A stretch of 64,000 nt of DNA. Origin: an uncultured Clostridium sp. (lineage in GTDB: Bacteria; Bacillota; Clostridia; Clostridiales; Clostridiaceae). This document shows positions 42,512 to 52,564 of this stretch, in pieces. Below the pieces are notes generated by a model that was given only the letters and a program-made list of their open reading frames with translations, had not been told where the DNA came from and made no database searches. The stretch lies in the NCBI GenBank assembly GCA_900540255.1, contig UQFE01000016.1:1-64000 (forward strand), given 5' to 3'. The translations under genes were made by a program, and so were the position numbers. Position 1 is the first letter of the stretch; each line of letters starts with the position of its first letter.

Positions 42512-43588
42512 ATGAAGACTTCAAGACTTAAAAATGTTTTAAAGCATATGGAAGAAAATAAAATTCCACAATTAATTGTAACTTCAGCGCAATCAATTTT
42601 TTATTTAACAGGAAAAATGATTCATTCAGGAGAAAGATTAATTGCACTATACTTAGATATTAATGGAAACCATAAATTCCTTGTAAATAAGCTATTCCCA
42701 ATTCATGAAGATTTGGGTATAGAAATAGTATGGTATGACGATATTGAAAATCCAATTGATAAGTTAGAAAAAATCGTAAGAAGTGGTGAAGTTTTAGGGA
42801 TAGATAAGAATTTACCATCACATTTTTTAATAGATTTAATGAGAAGAAATGTTGTTAAGGCATTTTTAAATTCTTCACCTATAATTGATAGATTAAGAAT
42901 GATAAAAGATGAAGAGGAAATTCAATTAATGAAGGAATCTTCAAGAATAAATGATTCAGTAATGTTAAAGCTTTGGAGTAATTTAAAAGAAGGTTATTCA
43001 GAAAAATATTATGCCAATTTATTAGCAGAACTTTATGAGGAAGAAGGAGCATCTGGTTTTTCATTTCCACCAATAGTTGCAACAAGCCCTAATGGAGCAG
43101 ATCCACATCATGGAACAGGTAAAGATAAAGTGAAAAATGGTGATAGTATAGTTTTAGATATTGGAGGAGTATATAAAAATTATTGCTCAGATATGACTAG
43201 AACTGTATTTATAGGTAAGGAACCAAGCAAGGAACATGCCCATGTATATAATATAGTAAAAAGTGCAAATGAAAAGGCAATTTCTATAATAAAAGAAGGC
43301 GTTAAATTTTCAGATATAGATAAGGCAGCAAGAAATTTAATTACAGATGCTGGATATGGCCAATATTTCACTCATAGAACTGGACATAGTATAGGAATTG
43401 AAATTCATGATTTTGGAAATGTTAGTTCAGTAAATGATGATGAAGTTAAGGCTGGAATGATATTTTCAGTTGAACCAGGAATTTATTTAAAAGATAATAT
43501 TGGAGTTAGAGTTGAAGATTTAGTTCTTGTAACTAAAGATGGTTGTGAAGTATTAAATTCTGTAACTAAAGAAATAACTGTATTATAA
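42512..43588 (+). CDS. Xaa-Pro peptidase, M24B family (short form)
   Basis: This 358-residue aminopeptidase P/YpdF-like enzyme should cleave N-terminal Xaa-Pro bonds. The catalytic pita-bread domain shows metal ligands in SIVLDIGGVYKNYCSDMTRT (two Asp), HRTGHSIGIEIHD (His), FSVEPGIYL and GVRVEDLVLV (two Glu). The N-terminal creatinase-like domain is shorter than in the paralogue at 14789. GGAGGC gives a good ribosome-binding site. Monocistronic; a family B repeat follows. Confidence 0.93.
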   Translation: MKTSRLKNVLKHMEENKIPQLIVTSAQSIFYLTGKMIHSGERLIALYLDINGNHKFLVNKLFPIHEDLGIEIVWYDDIENPIDKLEKIVRSGEVLGIDKNLPSHFLIDLMRRNVVKAFLNSSPIIDRLRMIKDEEEIQLMKESSRINDSVMLKLWSNLKEGYSEKYYANLLAELYEEEGASGFSFPPIVATSPNGADPHHGTGKDKVKNGDSIVLDIGGVYKNYCSDMTRTVFIGKEPSKEHAHVYNIVKSANEKAISIIKEGVKFSDIDKAARNLITDAGYGQYFTHRTGHSIGIEIHDFGNVSSVNDDEVKAGMIFSVEPGIYLKDNIGVRVEDLVLVTKDGCEVLNSVTKEITVL

Positions 43589-43620
43589 TTTTAAATTTTA
43601 TTTTAAGTGTATAGAAAAAG

Positions 43621-43718
43621 GGGGATGTCGCATTAAGAATAAATACTATAATATATTGTATTAATTTTTATTTTTTAAAACAATATATTGTGTATAAAAG
43701 TTTTAGTGCGACAGCCCC
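43621..43718. repeat. Family B repeat, copy 4
   Basis: The ends are GGGGATGTCGCATTAAGAAT and TTTTAGTGCGACAGCCCC. A one-mismatch box (43648-43659) and an intact ACAATATATTGT (43680-43691) are 32 bp apart. It lies between the convergent Xaa-Pro peptidase and purine nucleoside phosphorylase genes. Confidence 0.88.
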
Positions 43719-43726
43719 TATTTGAT

Positions 43727-44545
43727 TTATATAATTTCAATTACTCTATTCATTAATTTTATAAAATCATTTTTAACTTTAGCAGAAGTTTCAATAACCT
43801 CTTCATGATTTAATGGCTGATCTAATATACCAGCAGCCATATTAGTTAAGCAAGAAATACCAACAGTTTTAATATTGCAGTGATTTGCAACAATTACTTC
43901 TGGAACAGTAGACATACCAACAGCATCTCCACCCATAATTCTAGCAAACTTAACTTCAGCAGGAGTTTCATATGTAGGTCCAGAGAACATTACATATATT
44001 CCTTGTTGTAAATTAATTCCTAATTCTTTGCCCGCATCTAAAACTTTATTTCTAAGTTCTAAATTATATGCTTGTGACATATCTGGGAATCTAGGACCAA
44101 ATTCATCTAAATTATGACCAAATAAAGGATTTGAACCAGAAAAATTAATATGATCTGTGATTACCATTAAGTCTCCAACTTTAAAGTTTTCATTAACAGC
44201 CCCACAAGCATTAGTTACTATAAGTTTTGAAATACCTAATAATTTCATTACTCTTACAGGAAAAGTTACTTTATCTAATGAATATCCTTCATAATAATGA
44301 AATCTTCCTTGCATAGCAATAACTTGTTTATTTCCAAGTGTACCTATTACTAAACGTCCAGCATGACCTTCTACAGTAGAAGTTGGGAAGTTTGGGATAT
44401 CACTATAATTATAATATTCAGGGTTTTCTATAGAATCAGCTAATGATCCTAATCCAGAGCCAAGTATTAATCCAATTTCAGGTTTATATTTGCTTTGCTT
44501 TAAAATAAAATCAGCAGAAGCTTTAATTTTTGTTAATAAATCCAT
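43727..44545 (-). CDS. punA: Purine nucleoside phosphorylase
   Basis: This 272-residue trimeric-type (PNP-I, guanosine/inosine) phosphorylase releases purine bases from nucleosides for salvage. Motifs are LILGSGLGSLAD (phosphate), VEGHAGRLVIG (phosphate His), GRFHYYEGY, VTNACGAVN, FSGPTYETPAEV (base-binding Glu) and GMSTVPEVIVA. ATG 44545 is preferred, as GAGGTGAT precedes it and overlaps the GTG further upstream. It is transcribed toward the family B repeat. Confidence 0.95.
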   Translation of the reverse strand: MDLLTKIKASADFILKQSKYKPEIGLILGSGLGSLADSIENPEYYNYSDIPNFPTSTVEGHAGRLVIGTLGNKQVIAMQGRFHYYEGYSLDKVTFPVRVMKLLGISKLIVTNACGAVNENFKVGDLMVITDHINFSGSNPLFGHNLDEFGPRFPDMSQAYNLELRNKVLDAGKELGINLQQGIYVMFSGPTYETPAEVKFARIMGGDAVGMSTVPEVIVANHCNIKTVGISCLTNMAAGILDQPLNHEEVIETSAKVKNDFIKLMNRVIEII

Positions 44546-44582
44546 TAAAATCACCTCATTTTTTATCTATTGTATTATTTCT

Positions 44583-44776
44583 TAGGTATAAATTCAGCTT
44601 AGGCTGAAATTAGTTTGTAGTTTATGGTTAGTAGTTTATAATTTAGGTATAAATTCAGCTTAGGCTGAATTTAAGAAAATATATTCTCAGAAATTCCCCA
44701 AGGAATTTCATCCTCAACTTGCCACTTGCCACTTGTCACTTACTACTCTTGCCACTTACTCCCCTTATCACTAACT
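44583..44776. repeat. Family A repeat, copy 5, with an internal duplication
   Basis: The TTAGGTATAAATTCAGCTTA block appears twice (from 44583 and 44643), with GTTTGTAGTTTATGGTTAGT between them. The core AGAAATTCCCCAAGGAATTTC follows. The right arm, on the minus strand, is made of AAGTGGC/AAGTGAC 7-bp units. The element may be two copies, one inserted into the other. Confidence 0.7.
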
Positions 44777-44779
44777 TAG

Positions 44780-46156
44780 TTATTTATTTAAAAGCATTTC
44801 TCCTACTTTAACAACATCACCTGCACCTACAGTAAGGATTAAATCTCCTGGAACAACTTTAGAAGATAAGTAGTTAACTGCTTCTTCATGACTATGAACA
44901 TTAATACAGTTCATTCCTGTTTTTCTTATAGCATCACCAAGTTCATTAGAAGATACTAATCCAGTGTCCTTTTCACGGGCAGCATAAATGTCCATTAATA
45001 TTAATTCATATGCTGAACCAAAACATGTAGTAAATTCATCAAAAAGAGTTTTAGTTCTAGTATAAGTATGTGGTTGGAATACACAATAAGTTTTATTGTG
45101 TTTAATAAGTTTTGCTGTAGCAAGTGTAGCCTTAATTTCAACAGGATGATGAGCATAATCATCTATTATAGTAGCACCATTAAATTCACCTTTATATTCA
45201 AATCTTTTATGAGCTCCCTTACAATCATTTAAGCCTTTAATAATTGCTTCTTTAGGAATATTTAAAACCAATGATGTACAAATTGAAGCAAGTGCATTTA
45301 AAATATTATGCTTACCAGTTGTGTTTAAAGTAACTTCAAATAATGGTTCACCGTTTTTACAAACAGTAAATGATGCACAGCCTTTATTATTAAAAGAAAT
45401 ATTAGAAGCAGTAACATCACCTTTAGTAATACCATAACTTATAGTATTACATTTAGCATAATTTAATACTTCTAGAACTCTATTATCTTCTGCACAACCA
45501 ATTAAATATCCATTAGTAGGAATTAAATCAGAGAATTTTTTAAATGTATCTTCAATATGATTTATATCTCTATAATAATCTAAATGATCTGCATCTATAT
45601 TTAAGATTATTCCTATATAAGGAAAGAATTTTAAAAATGATGCTTTATATTCGCAGGCTTCTGTAACAAAGTATTCACTTTCTCCAATTTTAAAATTACC
45701 GTGAATTGCATCAACATCTCCACCTACTAAAATAGTTGGATCTAAGTTAGCACTTAAAGTTATATTAGAAAGCATTGAAGTTGTTGTTGTTTTACCATGA
45801 GTGCCAGCAACTGCTACATTATACTTATGTCCTTTCATTATATAACCTAAGAATTCAGCTCTATCCATAAGTTCTATATTTTTATTTTTTGCCTCTATTA
45901 TTTCAGGGTTAGAAGAAGGAATTGCTGCAGTATATACTACTAAATCAACATTTTTTAGGTTTTCACTTTTATGACCTATGTAAATTTCAGCTCCAGCTTC
46001 TCTTAATTTATTTAAAACCTCTGATTCCTTTGCATCAGAACCAGATACCTTATATCCTTTTGTTAATAGGACAGCAGCAAGTCCACTCATACTTACTCCG
46101 CCGATTCCAATAAAATGCACCTTTTTATTTTTATCTGTGTTTAAATCGAAAGACAA
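44780..46156 (-). CDS. murC: UDP-N-acetylmuramate-L-alanine ligase
   Basis: This 458-residue Mur ligase adds L-alanine to UDP-MurNAc in peptidoglycan synthesis. The N-terminal Rossmann motif [17 protein letters not shown]-binding [11 protein letters not shown], central [10 protein letters not shown] and C-terminal [13 protein letters not shown] are all typical. It starts with TTG, preceded by AAAGGGGTTGAT at good spacing. It is divergent from purR. Confidence 0.96.
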   Translation of the reverse strand: MSFDLNTDKNKKVHFIGIGGVSMSGLAAVLLTKGYKVSGSDAKESEVLNKLREAGAEIYIGHKSENLKNVDLVVYTAAIPSSNPEIIEAKNKNIELMDRAEFLGYIMKGHKYNVAVAGTHGKTTTTSMLSNITLSANLDPTILVGGDVDAIHGNFKIGESEYFVTEACEYKASFLKFFPYIGIILNIDADHLDYYRDINHIEDTFKKFSDLIPTNGYLIGCAEDNRVLEVLNYAKCNTISYGITKGDVTASNISFNNKGCASFTVCKNGEPLFEVTLNTTGKHNILNALASICTSLVLNIPKEAIIKGLNDCKGAHKRFEYKGEFNGATIIDDYAHHPVEIKATLATAKLIKHNKTYCVFQPHTYTRTKTLFDEFTTCFGSAYELILMDIYAAREKDTGLVSSNELGDAIRKTGMNCINVHSHEEAVNYLSSKVVPGDLILTVGAGDVVKVGEMLLNK

Positions 46157-46446
46157 GATATCAACCCCTTTAATTTCTGTTAATAATATATATTTATAAT
46201 TATATACAAATTTGCTAGGTTGAACACAAAAAATAAAAAATATATAAAATAATTTGTTATAAATAAGAACAAAATTATATTGAAGGAATAAATAACTAAT
46301 GTAAAAGAGAATGGATTTTGTTATTTAAATTAAGAAATAAGTAACAAACTATTGATAATGTAAGGATTTTAGAATAAAATATGAATATTAGATAAGGGGA
46401 AGTTGAAATAATTTGTGTTTTTGAGAAAATAAGGAAGGTGAGCTTG

Positions 46447-47262
46447 GTGGAAAAATTAAGTAGAAATAATAGAGTTGTAGCTATTACTAAGATATTGATG
46501 GAAACACCTAATAAAATTATAGGATTAAATAGATTTTCAGAGTTTTTAAATGCAGCTAAATCAACTATAAGTGAAGATATAGTAATAGTAAGGGAAGTAT
46601 TAGAAAAATTAGAGATGGGCTCTATAGAAACAATTGCAGGAGCTGCTGGAGGAATTAAATATATTCCTTCCATGGGACAAAAGGCAAAAGAAGATTTTGC
46701 AGATGAGTTATGTAAAGCCTTATTAGAAGAAGGAAGAATTGTACCAGGCAATTTTGTATACTTAACCGATATAATGTATAATCCTCAAATTGTAAGTAAG
46801 GCTGGAGTAATTTTAGCTTCTCATTTTCAAGAAATGGATTTAGATTGTATAGTAACAGTGGAAACAAAAGGTATCCCATTGGCATATGAAGTTGCAAAAA
46901 GTTTAGGAATTGAATTAGTTATAATAAGAAAAGATAACAAAGTAACAGAAGGTTCAACAGTTACAATAAACTATGTATCAGGAACAAGTGGAAGAATACA
47001 ACAAATGGCATTAGCCAAAAAATGTATGAAACCATCAAGTAAATGTGTATTCATAGATGATTTCTTAAGAGGTGGTGGAACTGCTGAAGGGATAAGAGAT
47101 CTTTTAAAAGAATTTGATAGTGAATTAGTTGGAACAGGGGTATTAGTTGATAATATTGGTATAGAAAATAAGAGAACTAGTGATTATGTATCAATTATTG
47201 ATTTAAAATATGATAAAGAAATAGATAAGCTTATTGTAAATCCTTCAAATATTATAAAATAA
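46447..47262 (+). CDS. purR: Purine operon repressor PurR
   Basis: This 271-residue regulator has an N-terminal winged helix (SRNNRVVAITKILMETPNKI, FLNAAKSTISEDIVIVREVL) and a C-terminal phosphoribosyltransferase-like domain with the PRPP motif CVFIDDFLRGGGTAEG. In Gram-positives PurR represses purine biosynthesis and is released by PRPP. Adjacent GTG (46438), TTG (46444) and GTG (46447) codons are possible starts; GTG 46447 has AAGGAAGG 8 nt upstream. The purR-spoVG-glmU-prs order matches the conserved Firmicute block, and prs nearby makes its PRPP ligand. Confidence 0.95.
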   Translation: MEKLSRNNRVVAITKILMETPNKIIGLNRFSEFLNAAKSTISEDIVIVREVLEKLEMGSIETIAGAAGGIKYIPSMGQKAKEDFADELCKALLEEGRIVPGNFVYLTDIMYNPQIVSKAGVILASHFQEMDLDCIVTVETKGIPLAYEVAKSLGIELVIIRKDNKVTEGSTVTINYVSGTSGRIQQMALAKKCMKPSSKCVFIDDFLRGGGTAEGIRDLLKEFDSELVGTGVLVDNIGIENKRTSDYVSIIDLKYDKEIDKLIVNPSNIIK

Positions 47263-47332
47263 AGTTAATCCAGTTGCAAGAAATATTGATATTTATTAAT
47301 GAAAAAAATTAAATAAAAAATAAGTAAAAAAA

Positions 47333-47358
47333 AGGATTTTTAAACTTTTTATAGAAAT
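47333..47358 (+). promoter_or_regulatory. Possible sigma-H promoter of spoVG
   Basis: AGGATTT (47333-47339) and GAAAT (47354-47358) are 14 bp apart, the spacing between AGGATTT and GAATT of sigma-H promoters such as spoVG in Bacillus. Confidence 0.5.
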
Positions 47359-47391
47359 ATATTTATATAAAGCAACTGGAGGTGTAGTGAA

Positions 47392-47673
47392 ATGACAATC
47401 ACAGACGTTAGAATCAGAAAGATAGCTACAGAAGGAAAAATGAAAGCTATAGTTTCTGTAACATTTGATAATGAATTTGTTGTCCATGATATTAAAGTAA
47501 TAGAAGGACAAAATGGTTTATTTATTGCAATGCCAAGTAGAAAGACACCAGATGGGGAATTTAAAGATATTGCTCATCCAATAAATACTGATACTAGGGA
47601 AAAAATTCAAAATTCCATTTTAAAAGCTTATGAAGAAGCAATGGAAGAAGAAAACGTTGTTATAAGTGAATAA
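47392..47673 (+). CDS. spoVG: Septation/sporulation regulator SpoVG
   Basis: This 93-residue protein is the full SpoVG fold: [60 protein letters not shown]. It binds nucleic acid and influences asymmetric septation and spore cortex formation. GGAGGTGTAG gives a strong ribosome-binding site. It lies between purR and glmU as is usual. Confidence 0.97.
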   Translation: MTITDVRIRKIATEGKMKAIVSVTFDNEFVVHDIKVIEGQNGLFIAMPSRKTPDGEFKDIAHPINTDTREKIQNSILKAYEEAMEEENVVISE

Positions 47674-47841
47674 TATTTTAAATAAAAGGGGCATATGTTA
47701 AGACGTATGTTCCTTTTAGCTTATAATTGATTTGAAGAGTTGAAATACTTTATTTAATGCAATATAATATATAAGAAATATAAACGAACATTTTTTGAAA
47801 GAAATGAAATTTTGTCCATTGATTTATAGAGGGGTGAATTT

Positions 47842-49215
47842 ATGTATAAATGTGCTTTAATATTAGCAGCAGGTCAAGGAAAAAGAATTAAATCCGATTT
47901 GCCAAAGGTTTTACATAAGGTATGTGGAAAAGAAATGGTGAATCATGTAATTGATACTTTAAGAAAAAGTGAAATTGATGATATAAATGTTATAGTAGGA
48001 AAAGGTGCAGAATTAGTTAAAGCTAATACAAGTTCTAGAAATGTGAGTTATTCACTTCAAGAGGAACAATTAGGAACGGGGCATGCAGTTAAATGTGCAA
48101 TAGATTTCCTAAAAGGTAAATCAGGTACAGTAGCAGTATTTAATGGTGATGCACCTTTAATAAAAGAAGAAACTATTAAAAAATTATTTGATATCCATAA
48201 TAGTAATAAAAATAGTGCAACTATATTAACTTCTATTTTAAATGATGCTTCAGGATATGGAAGAATTATAAGAAGTGGTGATGAAGTCTTAAAAATAGTT
48301 GAGCATAAAGATTGTAATGAAGAAGAACTTAAAGTAAAAGAAATTAATTCAGGAATTTTTTGTTTTCAAATAGAAAAATTAGTTGAATGTTTAGGAAATC
48401 TTTCTACTAATAATGCACAAGGTGAATATTATTTAACTGATGTAATAGAAATGCTTAAGGATAAAAATGAAAAAGTTGGAGCTCTTATTATAGACTATGA
48501 AGAAACTTTAGGGGTTAATTCAAGATTACAACTTTCAGAAGTTGAAGTAATTTTAAGAAAAAGAATTAATAACAAGCATTTAGAAAATGGTGTTACTATT
48601 ATAGATCCAATGACAACTTATATTGGTGATGATGTAGAAATTGGTCAAGATACTATTATATATCCTGGAAATGTATTAGAGGGTAATACTAAAATTGGGA
48701 AGGGATGTACTTTATTCCCTAATTCAAGAATTAATAATAGTGTAATTGGAGAAAATGTAGAAATACAATCATCAGTTATTTTAGAAAGTTCAGTTGGCAA
48801 TAATACTACAGTTGGGCCATTTGCATATATTCGTCCAGAGTCTGTAGTGGGAAACAATGTAAGAATTGGTGATTTTGTTGAAATAAAAAAATCAACTATA
48901 GGCAATAATACTAAAGTATCTCATTTAACATATGTTGGAGATAGTGAAGTAGGGGAAAATTGTAATTTTGGATGTGGTACCGTTACAGTAAATTATGATG
49001 GAAAAAATAAAAATAAAACTATAATAGGAAATAATAGTTTTATTGGATGTAATACAAATTTAATTTCACCGATTACTGTAGAAGATAACACATATATAGC
49101 AGCTGGCTCAACAATTACAGATGATGTTCATAGTGGTGAACTTGCAGTTGCAAGAGCAAAACAAAGAAATATTGAAGGTTGGATAGACAAAAGAGGTCTT
49201 ATTAATAAAAAATAA
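47842..49215 (+). CDS. glmU: Bifunctional GlmU (GlcN-1-P acetyltransferase / GlcNAc-1-P uridyltransferase)
   Basis: This 457-residue enzyme makes UDP-GlcNAc. The N-terminal uridyltransferase domain ([37 protein letters not shown]) is joined to a C-terminal left-handed beta-helix of hexapeptide repeats ([44 protein letters not shown]). Catalytic acetyltransferase residues lie near [13 protein letters not shown]. It is a core gene for cell-wall precursor supply and sits 67 bp before prs. Confidence 0.97.
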   Translation: MYKCALILAAGQGKRIKSDLPKVLHKVCGKEMVNHVIDTLRKSEIDDINVIVGKGAELVKANTSSRNVSYSLQEEQLGTGHAVKCAIDFLKGKSGTVAVFNGDAPLIKEETIKKLFDIHNSNKNSATILTSILNDASGYGRIIRSGDEVLKIVEHKDCNEEELKVKEINSGIFCFQIEKLVECLGNLSTNNAQGEYYLTDVIEMLKDKNEKVGALIIDYEETLGVNSRLQLSEVEVILRKRINNKHLENGVTIIDPMTTYIGDDVEIGQDTIIYPGNVLEGNTKIGKGCTLFPNSRINNSVIGENVEIQSSVILESSVGNNTTVGPFAYIRPESVVGNNVRIGDFVEIKKSTIGNNTKVSHLTYVGDSEVGENCNFGCGTVTVNYDGKNKNKTIIGNNSFIGCNTNLISPITVEDNTYIAAGSTITDDVHSGELAVARAKQRNIEGWIDKRGLINKK

Positions 49216-49282
49216 ATATAAATATTTACTATAAGATAAAGTAACAAATTTAATGTTACAAATAGAGGAGGGTCTCAAAATT

Positions 49283-50242
49283 ATGATAGCTCATGGAAAA
49301 AAAATAAAAATATTTACAGGAAACTCACATCCTGAATTAGCAAAGGAAATTGCAGATTTATTAGGGTTACCTTTAGGAAATGCAAAGGTTTCTACATTTA
49401 GTGATGGAGAAATTTCAGTAGATATTAATGAAACTGTAAGAGGTGTTGATGTATTTATAGTACAATCAACAAGCTCACCAGTTAATAATAATTTAATGGA
49501 ATTATTAATTATGATTGATGCCTTTAAGAGAGCATCAGCTGGAAGAATAACTGCTGTTATTCCTTATTATGGATATGCTAGACAAGACAGAAAAGCAAAA
49601 TCAAGAGATCCAATAACTGCAAAGTTAGTTGCTGATATTTTAACTGCTTCAGGAGCTGATAGAGTATTAACAATGGATTTACATGCTTCTCAAATACAAG
49701 GATATTTTAATATACCAGTAGATCATTTATTAGGTTCACCAATATTAGCAAATAACTTTGTGGAAAAGGGATTTAGTGATCAAGAAGATGTTGTTGTCGT
49801 ATCACCAGACTTAGGAAGTGTTACAAGAGCAAGAAAATTTGCTGATAAATTAAATGCACCAATTGCTATTATAGATAAGAGAAGACCAAAAGCAAATGTT
49901 TCTGAAATAATGAACATTATTGGGGAGGTTAATGGGAAAAGATGTATCTTAATTGATGATATGATTGATACAGCTGGAACAATAGCAAATGCAGCAAATG
50001 CATTAAAGGATTTAGGAGCTAAAAATGTTTATGCTTGTTGTACTCATGGAGTATTATCTGGGCCTGCATTTGAAAGAATAAATAATTCAGCTATTGAAGA
50101 ATTAATAATGTTAAATACTATTCCACTTCCAAACCAAGAAGGTTTAGAAAAGTTTAAGTCAATTTCAGTTGCTCCAATATTTGCTGAAGCAATTAAGAGA
50201 ATATATGATGACGAACCAATAAGTAAGTTATTTGAAAATTAA
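49283..50242 (+). CDS. prs: Ribose-phosphate pyrophosphokinase
   Basis: This 319-residue enzyme makes PRPP from ribose 5-phosphate and ATP for nucleotide, histidine and tryptophan synthesis. Motifs are [47 protein letters not shown] (ATP), [13 protein letters not shown] and the PRPP loop [15 protein letters not shown] 49283 follows AGAGGAGGG; an upstream in-frame start lacks a site. A shortened family B repeat follows the stop and could terminate the transcript. Confidence 0.97.
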   Translation: MIAHGKKIKIFTGNSHPELAKEIADLLGLPLGNAKVSTFSDGEISVDINETVRGVDVFIVQSTSSPVNNNLMELLIMIDAFKRASAGRITAVIPYYGYARQDRKAKSRDPITAKLVADILTASGADRVLTMDLHASQIQGYFNIPVDHLLGSPILANNFVEKGFSDQEDVVVVSPDLGSVTRARKFADKLNAPIAIIDKRRPKANVSEIMNIIGEVNGKRCILIDDMIDTAGTIANAANALKDLGAKNVYACCTHGVLSGPAFERINNSAIEELIMLNTIPLPNQEGLEKFKSISVAPIFAEAIKRIYDDEPISKLFEN

Positions 50243-50249
50243 TAAAAAT

Positions 50250-50314
50250 GGGGATGTCGCATTAAGAATAAATACTACAATATATTGTGTATAAAATTTT
50301 TAGTGCGACATCCT
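50250..50314. repeat. Family B repeat, copy 5, single-box deletion form
   Basis: Normal ends (GGGGATGTCGCATTAAGAAT, TAGTGCGACATCCTC) enclose one ACAATATATTGT (50277-50288). The structure is what recombination between the two boxes of a full copy would leave. T-rich sequence follows, so it can end the prs transcript. Confidence 0.87.
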
Positions 50315-50378
50315 CATTTTTTTAATCCTTTTTTAAAGAATATAGTATAAAATATTAATTAAGGAAGGTGAATTTAAA

Positions 50379-51065
50379 ATGGATGATAGATTAGGAAAAG
50401 TATTAATTGTTGATGATGATTTACATATTAATGAACTTATAGATATGTATTTACAAAGTGGAGGGTATAGAACTAAAAAATGTTTCAATGGAAATGATGC
50501 ATGTAATATTGTTTCAACAGAAGATATTGGATTAGTAATATTAGATGTTATGTTGCCAGGAAAAGATGGAATAGAAGTATTAAAGCAGATAAGAAAAAAT
50601 AATGATGTTCCTGTGATAATGCTTACAGCTAAGGGAGAGATTTTTGATAAAGTACTTGCATTAGAATTAGGGGCAGATGATTATATTGTTAAGCCATTTG
50701 ATCCAAAGGAATTACTAGCAAGAGTTAAAGCTGTAAGTAGGAGATATATTGTAGATAATCAATCTAAGGATATTATAAAATATGAAGATTTAACTATTGA
50801 TATAGGGGCTTATGAAGTAATTTACAAAGGAAATATTGTAAGATTAGCACCTAAGGAGTTAGAATTATTTCATTTTATGGCAAGTAATCCTAACAAGGTG
50901 TTTACAAGAGAACAACTTATGTTTGAGGTTTGGGGATATGATTATCCAGGAGACTCAAGAACTGTTGATGTACATGTTAAAAGGTTAAGAGAAAAAATTA
51001 AAGGTGGAAAAGAATGGGAACTTCAAACGGTATGGGGTGTTGGATATAAGTTTGAGGTGAGATAA
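50379..51065 (+). CDS. OmpR/PhoB-family response regulator
   Basis: This 228-residue regulator has an N-terminal receiver domain (acidic pocket VDDD, phospho-acceptor Asp56 in LVILDVMLPGKDG, TAKG and Lys in DYIVKPFDP) and a C-terminal winged-helix DNA-binding domain (PKELELFHFMASNPNKVFTR, SRTVDVHVKRLREKI). It is followed directly by its histidine kinase and an HtrA-like gene, so envelope stress is a plausible signal. AAGGAAGGTG lies before the ATG. Confidence 0.94.
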   Translation: MDDRLGKVLIVDDDLHINELIDMYLQSGGYRTKKCFNGNDACNIVSTEDIGLVILDVMLPGKDGIEVLKQIRKNNDVPVIMLTAKGEIFDKVLALELGADDYIVKPFDPKELLARVKAVSRRYIVDNQSKDIIKYEDLTIDIGAYEVIYKGNIVRLAPKELELFHFMASNPNKVFTREQLMFEVWGYDYPGDSRTVDVHVKRLREKIKGGKEWELQTVWGVGYKFEVR

Positions 51066-52475
51066 GTGAAGAAAAATAGTATAGTAAGGAAATTAATAAT
51101 TACTTTTTCTTCGATAACTGGTGGATTATTAATATTAGTAGGATTAGTTTTAACTATTTGGTTTTATAAAGATGAATATAATGAAATTGTTAAAACATTA
51201 AATAAGCAATTAGATGTTGTATCTGAAGCTGTAGGGAGTTATTTAAAAGCTCAAGAAGGAAGCTATGAAGAAATTAATAGATTATTAAAAATATCTTGTT
51301 TAAGCAATAATATGGATGGTATTATTGTTGATAGACTTGGATATATTTATATGGTTTCAAATGAGGAGTATGCAAATTTAAAATATACAAATATTGATAT
51401 AACAGAATATAATATACCAAATTCTAACGAACTAGAATATAGAAAAAACTTGATTAAAGATTATTTCAATGAAGACTTAAGTGCATTTATAAAACCAATT
51501 TTTTTAGATGAAAAATTAGATGGATATATAATTATGGTTCCAAAAGGAGAATTAAGAGGAAAACGAACATTGATTATTATATGGGGAGCTGTAATTTTAG
51601 CAATAATAGTTGCTGCAGCTATAGTAAAATATTTTGCTGAATTATTAGTAGTTAAACCAATTGAACAAATTAATAATGCTGCAAAGAGATTGGCAAAGGG
51701 CAATGTAGATGAAAGGGTAGAAGTGATTGGAAATAATGAAATAGGTGAATTAGCACAGTCTTTTAATAGTATGGCTCAATCTATAGGAGAGTCAGATATT
51801 ATAAGAAAGGAGTTTATTTCAAATGTATCACACGAATTAAGATCTCCAATTACATCTATAAAAGGATTTATTGGTGGAATATTAGATGGTGTAATACCAA
51901 AGGATAAAGAAAATTATTATTTAAAAATAGTGTATGATGAAATTGATAGATTAGCTAGGTTAGTAAATGATTTGTTAGATATATCAGCAATGGAGGCTGG
52001 TAAATTTAATTTAAATATTTCAGAATTCGATATTAATCAAACCATAAGTTTATGCATATTAAATTTGGAAAGTAAAATACAAGCTAAGGGATTAAAGGTT
52101 AAAGCTATTTTTCATGAAGAGCGTTGCTTTGCAATAGGAGATAGAGATAGAATACTTCAAGTTATTATTAATTTATTAGAAAATGCTATTAAATATAGCA
52201 ATGATAATGGCGAAATAGAAGTAAATATATCTACAAAGGGAGAAAAAATATATGTAAGTATATTTAATTCTGGAAAACCTATTTCTGAAAGTGATATTAA
52301 TCATATTTGGGATAGATTTTATAAGGGGGATAAATCTAGAACAAATAAAGTTAGTACAGGACTTGGTTTATCTATAGTAAGATTGATTTTAACTCAGCAT
52401 AATCAAGATGTATGGGCAAACAATGTAGATGGAAAAGGTATTAAATTTACTTTTACATTAGAGAGAAGTAATTAA
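51066..52475 (+). CDS. Membrane sensor histidine kinase
   Basis: This 469-residue kinase begins with GTG directly after the regulator stop. A first membrane span (about 10-30), an extracytoplasmic sensor of ~135 residues, a second span (about 168-190, LIIIWGAVILAIIVAAAIV) and a HAMP region (KPIEQINNAAKRLAKGNVDE) precede the catalytic core. The core has phospho-acceptor His256 in SNVSHELRSPITSIKGF, N box INLLENAIKYS, and G boxes DRFYKGDKSRT and GLGLSIVRLI. It forms a pair with the regulator upstream. Confidence 0.95.
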   Translation: MKKNSIVRKLIITFSSITGGLLILVGLVLTIWFYKDEYNEIVKTLNKQLDVVSEAVGSYLKAQEGSYEEINRLLKISCLSNNMDGIIVDRLGYIYMVSNEEYANLKYTNIDITEYNIPNSNELEYRKNLIKDYFNEDLSAFIKPIFLDEKLDGYIIMVPKGELRGKRTLIIIWGAVILAIIVAAAIVKYFAELLVVKPIEQINNAAKRLAKGNVDERVEVIGNNEIGELAQSFNSMAQSIGESDIIRKEFISNVSHELRSPITSIKGFIGGILDGVIPKDKENYYLKIVYDEIDRLARLVNDLLDISAMEAGKFNLNISEFDINQTISLCILNLESKIQAKGLKVKAIFHEERCFAIGDRDRILQVIINLLENAIKYSNDNGEIEVNISTKGEKIYVSIFNSGKPISESDINHIWDRFYKGDKSRTNKVSTGLGLSIVRLILTQHNQDVWANNVDGKGIKFTFTLERSN

Positions 52476-52564
52476 ATAATATAAAAGGTTAGATTTTAGA
52501 TATAATTTTAAAAATATTTTGTAATGTAAATTATAAAATATTTTATGAAAATTTGGAGGGAGAT

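Noticed and set aside
44583..44776. Family A repeats as a CRISPR array or direct tandem repeat locus
   Set aside because: Units are 7 bp, degenerate and without spacers, and no cas genes are near.
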